Part shown: in pieces, positions 9,401 to 16,960 of the stretch
How positions within the stretch are numbered: the stretch's first letter is position 1
How the letters are laid out: every line of letters begins with the position of its first letter
NCBI RefSeq assembly: GCF_008727865.1
Contig: NZ_VTWU01000002.1
Span: 620,001 to 684,000, forward strand
Reading direction: 5' to 3'
DNA: 64,000 bases
Source of the DNA: Hymenobacter busanensis
GTDB taxonomy: Bacteria; Bacteroidota; Bacteroidia; Cytophagales; Hymenobacteraceae
Position numbers and translations under genes: made by a program
Notes under the pieces: generated by a model
Told to the model about the DNA's origin: nothing
Seen by the model: only the letters and a program-made list of their open reading frames with translations
Database searches by the model: none

Positions 9401-9949
9401 GAGGAAGGTCACGCGCACCTGGGTGGTGCCGGCAGTGGCCACGGGCAGGCCTTCGAGCAGGGCGTGGAACGGGGTGCCGTCGTGGCGGCGCATTTCCAGC
9501 TCGCAGGTCTGGCGCTCCTCGCTGTGCAGGGTGCGCTGCAAAAACTGATAGAACGCGTCGCGGTTGTCGGGGGCCACAAACAGCTGAAAGCGGCGGTCTT
9601 GCAGCAGCTGGCGCGTGGTGCCCAGCAGCTGGCTGGCGCGCAGGTTGAGCTGCTGAATGAGGCCGTGGGCATCGAGGGTGCAGTAGCCGACCGGGGCAAA
9701 ATCGTAGAGGTCGATGAACTGGGCCCGCACCCGCTGGGCTTCCTGCTGGGCCAGCAGCAGCTCCTCGTACTGCATTTCCAGCTCTATCTGGTGCACCTGC
9801 AGCTCTTCCACCAGCCGCTGCACTTCCTCGGGGCTTTTCTGGCTCAGGGTTTCGGTAACCACGCGGCGGCGCTCGGCCCGCTGGCGCAGCTCATCGAGGC
9901 TGCTGGTGTGAAGGCGGCCGGCCATATCGTCGGCGAGGGAAGCACTCAT
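6434..9949 (-). CDS. Multi-PAS sensor histidine kinase (HisKA_3 type)
   Basis: A soluble 1171-residue kinase. After an N-terminal coiled coil (about 20-75) I count seven PAS-like modules in tandem, several ending in the PAC motif D(I/V)T(E/A)R. Then comes a HisKA_3 dimerisation domain with the phosphoacceptor in EGLHNGVGQ, and a HATPase_c domain (QELLNNVMKHA, DDGAGFD, GIGLTGIRNR). There are no transmembrane helices, so it senses cytoplasmic or diffusible signals. Start chosen at ATG 9949 (MSASLADDMAG), because upstream in-frame codons only shadow the CheB/CheR gene. It lies 104 bp after that gene on the same strand; HisKA_3 kinases pair with NarL-type regulators, such as the one at 15108-15749. 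Confidence 0.9.
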   Translation of the reverse strand: MSASLADDMAGRLHTSSLDELRQRAERRRVVTETLSQKSPEEVQRLVEELQVHQIELEMQYEELLLAQQEAQRVRAQFIDLYDFAPVGYCTLDAHGLIQQLNLRASQLLGTTRQLLQDRRFQLFVAPDNRDAFYQFLQRTLHSEERQTCELEMRRHDGTPFHALLEGLPVATAGTTQVRVTFLDTTEQRRTAQALTTSEAKFRTLFEQSADASVLVHDRRYVDCNQAAVRLLGARDKSQIVGQPLLLNVPPVQPNGRSSRELMEHYLRTVQATGSCQFEWLRHTFAGEPMWMDVTVTPIEVGGQQLLYATWRDITARKRAEEALLASETRFRTLFEQSSDGMLLLQDGRYTACNAAALRLIGAERPEQVVGQPVAVCAPECQPDGRLTAEWFADNVRLAQQQGSLRCEMLMHHFSGRDIWIEGVLTPVAIPEQTTLTHMVWRDVTERRHDVERLRESENRLRAALKSAKLGVNSWNLKTEEVYLDERARAILGLPPEQPYTFDELIGLTHPDDRELLQAAIEQTVHGNEQLNAEYRVVHPGGEVRVVRANGQLTRDEQGAPLQITGVLRDVTERRRDRQRLLDSEERLRLALISSGAGVWEVDLETNALQWDERAQAIFGRAFSSLPGRFAALTEAMHPDDIAAVSAALQASIQHNTPFELEHRVVWPDGTVHHVAATGQAVYSPAGQPLRFVGLVRDVTDRYEAQQEISYQTRLLDRIVHNMPVVLTRVAPDGTLLEVVGAGLQRLGVADNFLNGRNVFDAYPMLLEHMNVLLSGNEVRFLGLPPNRGQQVYFQNYGFFDEERQCGILFAIDVTETQQANAKLKAEKDFSRSLLDTSVDGIVALDASLCVTVLNRVAQQTFGLVESEVVNRKLFELVPELNVPQYRQVLERVLKGELLQRYDLPFRNQYFDAYFAPLQNPNGDITGVLAVIRDVTERNRLATLATQAQLQRQKEVLSAILHTQEDERKRIAEGLHNGVGQLLYATKLHLEHKPVDEEHRAAALGVLNEAIKATRSISFELTPNILEDFGLKTALEELCKRIPQQRLQVHLAVGELPTALPRVLETAIYRIVQELLNNVMKHAQARETFVYVEPAGRHIQVSVEDDGAGFDVETAVNQHSGIGLTGIRNRVGLLGGQLTIRSQPGRGTTISIELPVGSDAQELPTKPSLLA

Positions 9950-10053
9950 AGCGGGGAAGGAACAAGGCGGCAGCCCGAGTAAAGTACGCAGAAACGGCCG
10001 GCTTTGCGGGCTGGTGCGGCCGTGCCCACCCGCGCGGCGCCTACCGGCGCGGC

Positions 10054-13000
10054 CTACTGCGCCGCGGGCATTTCGCTGATGCCCAGCAGCAGGTGGCTGC
10101 TGGGGTGACCGTCGAGCTGAATGCTGCGGCCGTAGAAACGCAGGAGCTGGCGGCCCAGGCGCGGAAATTCGGCTTTCACGTCCAGGTTGTCGAAGGCTTG
10201 CTGGGTGCGGGCCAGCTCCTGGAGCTGGTCGGTGAGGCGGCCGTCTTTCCAGGCGCCGTCGCCGAGGTCGGCCAGGAGCTGGCCGCGGCCCTGGGCCGAG
10301 TCGATGCCGAACATATCGGCAAAGGCCTGGCTGAGCGACACCACGCGCAGCTCGGCGTCGAGCACCACCAGCGGCTCGCGCACGGCCTGCACCACGCTTT
10401 CGGCCATGGCGGTGCTTTGCTGGGTGCGCCGCTCCAGCTCTTTGAGGGCCGTAATGTCGGTGAAGGTGATGACGGCCCCGTTGATGTAGTTGTCGAGGGT
10501 GCGGTAGGGCAGAATGTGCATGTCGTACCACTCGCCGGTGGTGGTCTGGATGTTGGCGTGCGTGGGCACCAGGCGGTCGAGCACGCGGCGCACGTCGGGC
10601 TCCAGGTTTTCGTAGCGCAGCTTGGAGGCAAAGTGCGTGATGGGCCGGCCCACGTCGGTGGGCTGGAGCGGAATGATGCGCCCGACGGAGGCCGTGAAGC
10701 GCTTCACCACCATGTCGTTGTCGAGGAAGATGGTGGCAATGCCCGTGGCGTCGAGCAGGTTCTTCATGTCGTTGGCGGCCTGGCTCAGCTCCTCGGTTTT
10801 GCTTAGGTACTGCATGTTGAGGGTCATCAGCTCCTCGTTCAGGCTCTGCATCTCCTCTTTGTTGGTCATGGCCTCCTCGTTGGTGCTTTGCAGCTCCTCG
10901 TTGGCCGACTGCAGCTCTTCGTTGGTGCTCTTGAGCTCTTCCAGGCTCGACTCCATTTCCTCGATGGTGTTTTGCAGGCGCTGCTTGGTGTACTGCAGCT
11001 CCCGCTCCAGGGCTTCCACGGCGTTGTCGCGCAGCACGTCGGTTTTGCCGGCGCGGGGCCGGCGGCGCGGGGTGGGCACGTCTTCGAACACCACCAGCAA
11101 CAGGCCAGCCAGGGCCTCGGGCTGCGGCAGGTACTTCACCGTGAGGCGCACCAGCTCGTGGCCGCGGTCGGTGCGCAGCTTGGCGGCTTCCACTACCACG
11201 TCCTGCCGCTGCTGGGTGGCGCGGTGCACGGCCCCGCTGATTTCGAAGCGCAGCTCTTCGCGGGCCATTTCCAGCACATTCATGCCGCTCATGCCGGGAG
11301 CGGGCTCCAAGTATTTGCCGGTGCGGCCGTTCACGTACAGGATTTCGCCTTTCACATTTATCACCACCGAGGGCGGGGCGTAGGTGCCAAGCAGGAGTTT
11401 CTGCACCATCAGGGCGAAGGTGCTGTCCTTGCGGGCGGGGGTATGCATGCTAGCGGACGTAGTGGCCGCGGCGGCTTGCCGGGCGAGGGTAAAGGGGAAG
11501 TTGACGATGCGCGCCAGCGAGTAGGGCACGTTGTTGCGCTGGGAAATTTTCCACTTGATGTCGAGCGGGGTGAACAGCTCCTGAAAGCCGGTGAGGTTTT
11601 CGCTCGGCCCCAGAAACAGCAGCCCGTTGGGGTTGAGGGCGTAGTGAAACACCGGAATAAGGTTGCGCTGCAGCTCGCTGCTCAGATAAATGAGCAGGTT
11701 GCGGCACACCAGCAAATCGAGCTTGGTGAAAGGCGCGTCCTTGTTGAGGTTATGCACCGCAAACACCACCACGTCGCGCACTTCCTTCCGGATCTGGTAG
11801 CTGGCGTCGGCTTTGGTGAAGAAGCGCTGCAACCGCTCCGCGCTTACGTCGCCGGCTATGTTCTCGCTATAGAGGCCGTTGCGGGCAAAATCGACGCCCT
11901 CCTGGTTGATGTCGGTGGCGAAAAGCTGAATCTTGAGGTACTTGTTGGGCGCCACCTGGTCGAGGCACTCCTGCAGCACCATCACCAGCGAGTAGGCCTC
12001 TTCGCCGGTGGAGCAGCCGGGCGCCCACACCCGAATGGTGCTGTCGGCGGGCTTGCGCTGGAGCAGCGGCACCAGGTGCTGCTTGAGGCTGTCGTAGGCC
12101 TCCTGGTCGCGAAAGAACTTGGTGACGCCTATGAGCAGCTCTTTGAAGAGCTGCTCCACCTCCTGCGGGTTTTCCTGCAGGTAGCGCACGTAGTGGGTAA
12201 ATTCCTTGATCTGGTGGGAATTCATGCGCCGCTCGATGCGTCGGAACACGGTATTGCGCTTGTAGAAGCTAAAGTCGTGGCCGGTTTTGTTGCGGATGAG
12301 CATGAAGATCTTCTGTAGCGCGTGGGCCGGCCGGGTGGTGGAATCCGGGTCTTCCGGCTCGGGGCGGGCGGCCAGCAGCGGGCGGCGCACGTAGTCGAGC
12401 AGCACGGCGGGCATTTGCTCGGGCAGCAGCACCTGGTCCACAAACTCGGTGTTCAGGGCCGAGCGGGGCATGGAGTCGAAGGCGGCCGAGTCGGGCTCCT
12501 GCACCATCACCATCCCGAAGTTTTCCATCACCATTTTCAGCCCAATGGTGCCGTCGGAGCCGGCGCCGGAGAAGATGATGCACACGGCCCGCTCGCGGCT
12601 GTCTTTGGCCAGGCTCTGCAGGAAGTAGTCGATGGGCATGCGCCGGCCGCGGGGCTGCGTGGGCGGCAGCAGCAGCAGCGTGCCGTGCAGAATGCTCATG
12701 TCGCGGTCGGGCGGAATGCAGTAGACGTGGTTGGGCTTCACCTTCAGGCCGTCTTCGGCGCGCTGCACAGGCATGGGCGTAAAGCGGGCCAGCACGTCGG
12801 GCAGCATGTCTTTGCCGTCGGGGTCGAGGTGCATCACCACCACAAAGGCCAGGCCGCTGTCGGGGGGCATGTACTGAAAAAACCGCTCCAGGGCCTCCAG
12901 GCCGCCGGCCGAGGCGCACAACGCCACCACCGGGTGCCGCTCGCCCTGGTTTTCGAGCGGGCGAATCTCCACCACTTTGCCGTGCGGGAACTGCTCGTCG

Positions 13001-13065
13001 GCGGTAACGGTTTCGGGCTGGGTCCGCGCGCCGGTTTCCGACGGAGGGTTGGGAGTCTGGCTCAT
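10054..13065 (-). CDS. CheB-CheR fusion protein with coiled coil and PAS domains
   Basis: A 1003-residue fusion. Residues about 45-230 are a CheB methylesterase with a complete triad (Ser52 in CASAGG, His79 in VMHLDP, Asp171 in GAGSDG). Residues about 250-520 are a CheR-type SAM methyltransferase (RRIERRM, then the SAM-binding WAPGCSTGEEAYS). A long Glu/Gln-rich coiled coil with ELQS-NEE repeats spans about 660-745, followed by two PAS-like modules. No receiver domain precedes CheB. Such fusions are common in Bacteroidota and are thought to act in signalling rather than flagellar taxis. ATG 13065 (MSQTPNPPSE) is preferred over an upstream in-frame start. It probably shares a transcript with the downstream PAS kinase. 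Confidence 0.9.
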   Translation of the reverse strand: MSQTPNPPSETGARTQPETVTADEQFPHGKVVEIRPLENQGERHPVVALCASAGGLEALERFFQYMPPDSGLAFVVVMHLDPDGKDMLPDVLARFTPMPVQRAEDGLKVKPNHVYCIPPDRDMSILHGTLLLLPPTQPRGRRMPIDYFLQSLAKDSRERAVCIIFSGAGSDGTIGLKMVMENFGMVMVQEPDSAAFDSMPRSALNTEFVDQVLLPEQMPAVLLDYVRRPLLAARPEPEDPDSTTRPAHALQKIFMLIRNKTGHDFSFYKRNTVFRRIERRMNSHQIKEFTHYVRYLQENPQEVEQLFKELLIGVTKFFRDQEAYDSLKQHLVPLLQRKPADSTIRVWAPGCSTGEEAYSLVMVLQECLDQVAPNKYLKIQLFATDINQEGVDFARNGLYSENIAGDVSAERLQRFFTKADASYQIRKEVRDVVVFAVHNLNKDAPFTKLDLLVCRNLLIYLSSELQRNLIPVFHYALNPNGLLFLGPSENLTGFQELFTPLDIKWKISQRNNVPYSLARIVNFPFTLARQAAAATTSASMHTPARKDSTFALMVQKLLLGTYAPPSVVINVKGEILYVNGRTGKYLEPAPGMSGMNVLEMAREELRFEISGAVHRATQQRQDVVVEAAKLRTDRGHELVRLTVKYLPQPEALAGLLLVVFEDVPTPRRRPRAGKTDVLRDNAVEALERELQYTKQRLQNTIEEMESSLEELKSTNEELQSANEELQSTNEEAMTNKEEMQSLNEELMTLNMQYLSKTEELSQAANDMKNLLDATGIATIFLDNDMVVKRFTASVGRIIPLQPTDVGRPITHFASKLRYENLEPDVRRVLDRLVPTHANIQTTTGEWYDMHILPYRTLDNYINGAVITFTDITALKELERRTQQSTAMAESVVQAVREPLVVLDAELRVVSLSQAFADMFGIDSAQGRGQLLADLGDGAWKDGRLTDQLQELARTQQAFDNLDVKAEFPRLGRQLLRFYGRSIQLDGHPSSHLLLGISEMPAAQ

Positions 13066-13510
13066 GGCAAAGGGCAAGCCAGCCGGCACGGAGCAGCGGC
13101 AGGACATGGGAAAAGCAAGGAAAGCGCGGCGCCGGCGCGGCCTAAGTCGCCTGGCATAGCCTTGTCAAATTTAGCCAACGGCGGGCGTTTCTGCCGCGCC
13201 GGGACCGTGGCGCGCGGGCAACAGTTAAGAATACGTGTTTTGCGCAGCGGTGTGGAAAACACGTATTCTTTGCCCTTGGCAACCCATTTCAATTGGCCCG
13301 TGGTTGCGCTACGCTCTTGATTAGCAACTGGCTGCTGCGTGCCGCCAACGGGCGCCCCGGCGTGTACAGGGGCTTTTTGCGGCTCTTCGTACGCTCAGGA
13401 GCGCCGGGGCGGACACTGAATAGCGTCTTCTTTTTCGGCCGGCCTGCGTATTACTGCTTGATTCCTTTGTTCGCCGCCGGGCTGCATGGGCAGCCGTTTT
13501 CGTTTCGCCT
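13066..13510. other. Divergent intergenic region between CheB/CheR fusion and CheB
   Basis: No gene seen. This 445-bp region must hold the promoters for both divergent genes. Its most striking element is the long inverted repeat at 13227-13270, listed separately. A TTTG on the minus strand near 13166 could be a -33 element, but no good -7 box follows it. Confidence 0.5.
13227..13270. promoter_or_regulatory. Perfect 15-bp inverted repeat in divergent region
   Basis: AAGAATACGTGTTTT (13227-13241) is repeated in reverse complement at 13256-13270 with a 14-nt spacer. It lies about 160 bp upstream of the CheB/CheR fusion and 240 bp upstream of the CheB gene. The arms are AT-rich and there is no neighbouring gene end, so an operator or a 5'-UTR hairpin is more likely than a terminator. 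Confidence 0.45.
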
Positions 13511-14539
13511 GTGCAATACCTTCACCACGTCATCGTCATTGGCACCTCGGCGGGTGGCATGCCTGCCCTGACGCAGCTCGTGGCCCAACTACCGGCCGAC
13601 TTGCCCGCTGCCGTGTTTGTCGTGCAGCACCTCGCCCCCGACTCTTCGGGCCCACACCTGGCCAGCCGCCTGGCCCAGCACACCAGCTTGCAGTGCCACC
13701 TTGCCGAAGACGGCCAGCACATTGCCAAAGGCCACTTGTACCTGGCCCCGCCCGACCGCCACCTGCTGGTGAAGGAAGGCCATGTGCTGGTGACCAAAGG
13801 CCCGCGCGAAAACCACTACCGCCCGGCTGCCGACGCCTTGTTTCGCTCGGCCGCAGCGGTCTACGGGCCTCTCACCATTGGGGTCGTGCTTACCGGCATG
13901 CTGCACGACGGCACGGCCGGCCTGGAGCTCATCAAGCGCGCCGGCGGCGTGGCCGTGGTGCAAGACCCCCACGATGCCGAGTACCCGAGCATGCCCGTCA
14001 GCGCCCTGCGCAACGTGCAGGTCGACTACTCGGCGCCCCTGTCCGAAATGGGCGCTTTGCTGCAGCAACTATGCGACACCCGGCCCCTGGCAACGGGCCC
14101 GGTTCCCGACGATATCATTCAAGAAGCCGCCATTGCGGAACGGGTTGTGGGAACTACGCAAGAAGTCAGGCACATTGGGCGGCAGGTACCCCTCACCTGC
14201 CCCGACTGCGGCGGTGCCCTCTGGGAAATGAAGCACGGCAACCTGCTGCGCTACCGCTGCCACACCGGCCACGCCTTTACCGCCGACGGCCTGCTGCGCG
14301 ACACGCAGGAGTCGCTGGAAGAAACCCTGTGGGTAGCGCTGCGCATGATGGAGGAGCGCAAAAACCTGCTCTCCAGCATGGCCATGCGCGGCGAAGGCCA
14401 GTGGAGCGTGCAACAGGAAGAGCGCAGCGAAGAGCTCAAGCAGCACATCAACCGCTTGCGCGAGTTTTTGCTCAACGGCCGCTCGGCCAGCAACCCGCTG
14501 GGCGAGGTAGATGCCGAAGGCAGCAGCCAGACCGGCTGA
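13511..14539 (+). CDS. Stand-alone CheB-type methylesterase with zinc ribbon
   Basis: A 342-residue protein whose first 190 residues are a CheB catalytic domain with Ser13 (GTSAGG), His40 (VVQHLAP) and Asp133 (GMLHDGTAG). There is no N-terminal receiver domain, so activity is not controlled by direct phosphorylation as in enteric CheB. Residues about 230-260 hold a CPDCGG ... YRCHTGH zinc-ribbon-like motif, followed by a helical tail. This architecture is common in Bacteroidota. The start is GTG at 13511; the preceding in-frame sequence is not protein-like. It is divergent from the CheB/CheR fusion, and the two probably modify the same signalling proteins; no methyl-accepting receptor is in the window. 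Confidence 0.85.
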   Translation: MQYLHHVIVIGTSAGGMPALTQLVAQLPADLPAAVFVVQHLAPDSSGPHLASRLAQHTSLQCHLAEDGQHIAKGHLYLAPPDRHLLVKEGHVLVTKGPRENHYRPAADALFRSAAAVYGPLTIGVVLTGMLHDGTAGLELIKRAGGVAVVQDPHDAEYPSMPVSALRNVQVDYSAPLSEMGALLQQLCDTRPLATGPVPDDIIQEAAIAERVVGTTQEVRHIGRQVPLTCPDCGGALWEMKHGNLLRYRCHTGHAFTADGLLRDTQESLEETLWVALRMMEERKNLLSSMAMRGEGQWSVQQEERSEELKQHINRLREFLLNGRSASNPLGEVDAEGSSQTG

Positions 14540-14597
14540 TTGGCGTGCCCTCGGAATGAGCGTAAAAAACCCGTAGCCAAAGCTCCGTATAATTAGG

Positions 14598-14645
14598 TAA
14601 AAAGCCGCAAAAAAGCTCGTCAATGGGCTTTTTTGCGGCTTTTTA
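14598..14645 (+). terminator. Intrinsic terminator after CheB
   Basis: Perfect 19-bp stem (14598-14616 with 14627-14645) around a 10-nt loop, with the stem GCCGCAAAAAAGC and a T-rich 3' arm. It lies about 60 bp after the CheB stop. Confidence 0.85.
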
Positions 14646-14727
14646 CTTGTCCATTTCGGTACCTGCGTCGTTACTAAACCTACAGGAATTGTCCTGCATG
14701 TAACACCCTCTAACCAACTCCAAAATC

Positions 14728-15012
14728 ATGGCAGCGAACAATCAGAACCAGCACGGCGGCAGCTCGCAACAGCACTCTGAAGCCGGCAAAAAAGGCGCCG
14801 AAGCCAAGAACAACCAGAGCGGGAACCAAGGCAGCGGCAAGAGCGAGCGGGGCTTCGCCGCGATGAGCGACGAAGAGCAACGGCGCATTTCGAGTGAAGG
14901 CGGAAAAGCCTCGCATGGTGGCGGCAGCAGCAGCCAGCGCGGGGGCAGCAGCGAGCAGCACCGCGAAGCCGGCAAGAAAGGCGGCGAAGCCAGCGGCGGC
15001 AACCGCCGCTAG
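14728..15012 (+). CDS. KGG-repeat stress-induced protein (Con-10-like), copy 1
   Basis: A 94-residue, very hydrophilic, Gly/Ser/Gln-rich protein with three copies of the KGG-type motif (EAGKKGAEA, SEGGKASHG, EAGKKGGEA), as in the general-stress KGG family related to fungal Con-10 and E. coli YciG. Members are small, probably disordered and induced by stress or stationary phase; their molecular role is not settled. It is paralogous to the protein at 16552-16860, and both share a similar 13-nt leader (TCTAACCAACTCC at 14709-14721 here). It sits between two terminators and so forms its own transcript. Confidence 0.85.
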   Translation: MAANNQNQHGGSSQQHSEAGKKGAEAKNNQSGNQGSGKSERGFAAMSDEEQRRISSEGGKASHGGGSSSQRGGSSEQHREAGKKGGEASGGNRR

Positions 15013-15040
15013 TGCTTCGGCTTATGGCCCATACACGAGC

Positions 15041-15073
15041 AAAGCCCGCGGCAGGCTACCTGCCGCGGGCTTT
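15041..15073. terminator. Bidirectional terminator between KGG gene and response regulator
   Basis: Perfect 15-bp stem (15041-15055 with 15059-15073), 3-nt loop, with A-run on the left and T-run on the right, placed between convergent genes. Confidence 0.85.
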
Positions 15074-15107
15074 TGCGTGCTTGGCCGGTACCAGCTGCCC
15101 GACTTTC

Positions 15108-15749
15108 TTAGGCCAGCAGCCCGGTTTCCATGGCGTATTTGATGAGGGCGGCCGTGTTTTTGGCCTGCGTCTTTTCGATGATGTTCTGCCGATGGGTTTC
15201 GATGGTACGCTTGCTGGTGAAGAGCTTGTCGGCTATTTCGGCGTTGGTGAGGCCCTCGGCAATGAGGCGCAGCACCTCGGTTTCGCGGTTGGAGAGGTCG
15301 TTGGGCTTCTTGGGGCCGCCGGAGCTGGGTGCCTCAATGGCCTTGTGCAGCAGGTTCAAGCCGATTTCGGTGCACAGAAACGGCCGGCCACTGGCCACCG
15401 TGCGAATGGCGTGCACAATTTCTTCCTTCCCGGCATTCTTGAGCACGTAGCCCAGGGCGCCGGCCGTCAAGATCTGGTGCACGTACTTCTCGTGGTCGAG
15501 CATGGAGAGGATGAGCACGCGCACTTCGGGAAACTGCTCGCGCAGCAGCGGCATGGTTTCGAAGCCGCTCAGCTCGGGCATGTTCAGGTCCATCATCACT
15601 ACATCGGCGGGGGTGTGGGGGAGCATGTCCAGCAGTTCGCGGCCGTTGCGGGCCTGGCCCACCACTTCCAGTTCAGCTACATCCGAGAGCAGGGCCTGAA
15701 TCCCGTCGCGAATGATGGTGTGGTCGTCAACAAGGATAAGACGGATCAT
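15108..15749 (-). CDS. NarL/FixJ-family response regulator
   Basis: A 213-residue DNA-binding response regulator. The receiver domain (1-120) has the acidic pocket Asp8/Asp9, the phosphoacceptor Asp54 in MMDLNMP and Lys at YVLKNAG. The LuxR-type helix-turn-helix fills residues about 148-205 (LSNRETEVLRLIAEGLTN, then SKRTIETHRQNI). It has no adjacent kinase gene, but the HisKA_3-type PAS kinase 5 kb away is of the class that normally phosphorylates NarL-type regulators, so the two may be partners. A perfect 8-bp inverted repeat lies about 150 bp upstream. Confidence 0.93.
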   Translation of the reverse strand: MIRLILVDDHTIIRDGIQALLSDVAELEVVGQARNGRELLDMLPHTPADVVMMDLNMPELSGFETMPLLREQFPEVRVLILSMLDHEKYVHQILTAGALGYVLKNAGKEEIVHAIRTVASGRPFLCTEIGLNLLHKAIEAPSSGGPKKPNDLSNRETEVLRLIAEGLTNAEIADKLFTSKRTIETHRQNIIEKTQAKNTAALIKYAMETGLLA

Positions 15750-15898
15750 AGGTGTGGAAATAAGGTGGCGGACTCGTGCATCAAGATTAACGCCTTCGGC
15801 GGGGGAATTGCTGCGTTTGGCCGAAGATTACGCAGTAGTACGTAGGCTGTGCGGCTAGTACGGACGAGGTAAAATGGTTATTTACACGGGGTTAATTC

Positions 15899-15918
15899 AA
15901 TCTAGTATTCACTAGATT
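15899..15918. promoter_or_regulatory. 8-bp inverted repeat, possible operator
   Basis: AATCTAGT (15899-15906) and ACTAGATT (15911-15918) with a 4-nt spacer lie between the divergent response regulator and STAS-like gene. Size and symmetry would suit a dimeric regulator. No other copy was noticed. Confidence 0.3.
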
Positions 15919-16011
15919 CGTTTGGATTGGCTTTGAGCCGAACGGTTTCTGCCAGCCAGTCCGGCTGCTTTAGTTGCGGCTACCGTCCCCTACCTCTTAG
16001 CACCGAAAAAC

Positions 16012-16362
16012 ATGCTTGGCTTTACGTCCCGCCGTCACCCTACGGCCCGCATTGTGCGCGTCAACTTCAACGCCATTGCGCCGGTGGAGCTGGCCCGCAC
16101 CCTGGCCCAGGACCCCGACATCCAGCGCAAGCCGCTCTACGTGCTCATCGACTGCGACGACGTGCGCTGCCTGCGCACCCACGGCGTCTGCCATTTCGTC
16201 TCGCAGCTACTGCTCATGCGCCGGGCCGGCGTGCAGATTATGCTGCACAACGTGGGCAACACCCTTGCCCGCGCGCTGCGCCTGCTGCACCTAGACGTTG
16301 TTTTTGAGCTGGCCGCCACGTCGCACTTCCGGCCCGAATACCGCGCCCGCCCAGCAGCATAG
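16012..16362 (+). CDS. STAS-like small protein
   Basis: A 116-residue protein with alternating strands and helices (ARIVRVNFNAI, PLYVLIDCDDVRCL, GVQIMLHNVG) resembling a STAS/SpoIIAA-like domain. It has the same layout as the protein at 886-1251: a central strand ending in an acidic-Cys segment (VLIDCDD here, VWVDCSH there), then a helix and another strand. It is divergent from the response regulator. These proteins are probable signalling adaptors in Hymenobacter-type genomes, but no function is established for this one. Confidence 0.5.
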   Translation: MLGFTSRRHPTARIVRVNFNAIAPVELARTLAQDPDIQRKPLYVLIDCDDVRCLRTHGVCHFVSQLLLMRRAGVQIMLHNVGNTLARALRLLHLDVVFELAATSHFRPEYRARPAA

Positions 16363-16551
16363 GTTGGGTCTGGTGCTTCTGTTCAAGCGGTGCAGCTCGT
16401 CGGTTTTAATACGGAGGCCTGCTCCGTAAAACTCGGTAAATGCGCCCAAAATGGCCTTTTAATGCTGCTATGAGCCGGCCTATCGAGCAGCGGCACCGTT
16501 AAAAGCAGCAAGTTCTAATCAACTCCGTCTCATCCTCACAACCCCAACACC

Positions 16552-16860
16552 ATGGCAACAAACTCCCAAACCCCGCGCGGCAGCAGCTCGCAGCAATCTT
16601 CGCAGGCCGGTAAAAAAGGCGCAGAAGCCCGCACCACCTCCGGCACCAGCAACCGCGGTTTCGCCTCGATGGACCCCGAGCAGCAGCGCCGCATTGCAGC
16701 CGAAGGTGGACGCGCCTCGCACCAAAGCGGCCGCGGCCACGAGTGGACCTCGCAGGAAGCCCGCGAAGCCGGCCGCAAAGGCGGCATGGCCAGCGGCACC
16801 CGCAACGCCAACGCCCAGGGCAGCAGCCCGCGCAACGACTCCAGCGCCGGCAACCGTTAA
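16552..16860 (+). CDS. KGG-repeat stress-induced protein, copy 2
   Basis: A 102-residue paralogue of the protein at 14728-15012 with the same order of motifs: QAGKKGAEA, then RGFASMDPEQQRRIAAEGG, then EAGRKGGMAS. The central RGF-M-EEQ-RRI segment is the best conserved part. The upstream region carries TCTAATCAACTCC (16514-16526), which matches the first copy's leader at 12 of 13 positions, so leader and gene were probably duplicated together. It ends before a strong terminator and converges on the cyanophycinase gene. Confidence 0.85.
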   Translation: MATNSQTPRGSSSQQSSQAGKKGAEARTTSGTSNRGFASMDPEQQRRIAAEGGRASHQSGRGHEWTSQEAREAGRKGGMASGTRNANAQGSSPRNDSSAGNR

Positions 16861-16901
16861 GTTATTCTGCTACTACTTCTGTCCCATTACTCTGAGCTAT
16901 G

Positions 16902-16934
16902 AAAAAGGCCCCGGACGTTGTCCGGGGCCTTTTT
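16902..16934. terminator. Bidirectional terminator between KGG gene and cyanophycinase
   Basis: Perfect 15-bp stem (16902-16916 with 16920-16934), 3-nt loop, A-run on the left and T-run on the right. Confidence 0.9.
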
Positions 16935-16960
16935 GCATGCTTGCGGGTGCCGCGGCCGCA

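Noticed and set aside
9950-10531. N-terminal extension of the PAS kinase by 194 codons
   Set aside because: The extension overlaps the CheB/CheR gene in another frame and its composition (Arg/His/Pro-rich) is that of a shadow. The ATG at 9949 begins a normal coiled-coil start.
6434-14539. A flagellar-type chemotaxis operon
   Set aside because: No CheA, CheW, CheY, receptor or flagellar gene is present; CheB/CheR modules fused to PAS domains are common in non-flagellated Bacteroidota.
14728-15012. KGG protein dismissed as low-complexity noise
   Set aside because: The rejection itself failed: a paralogue with the same motif order exists 1.8 kb away and both are bounded by terminators, so the gene was kept.
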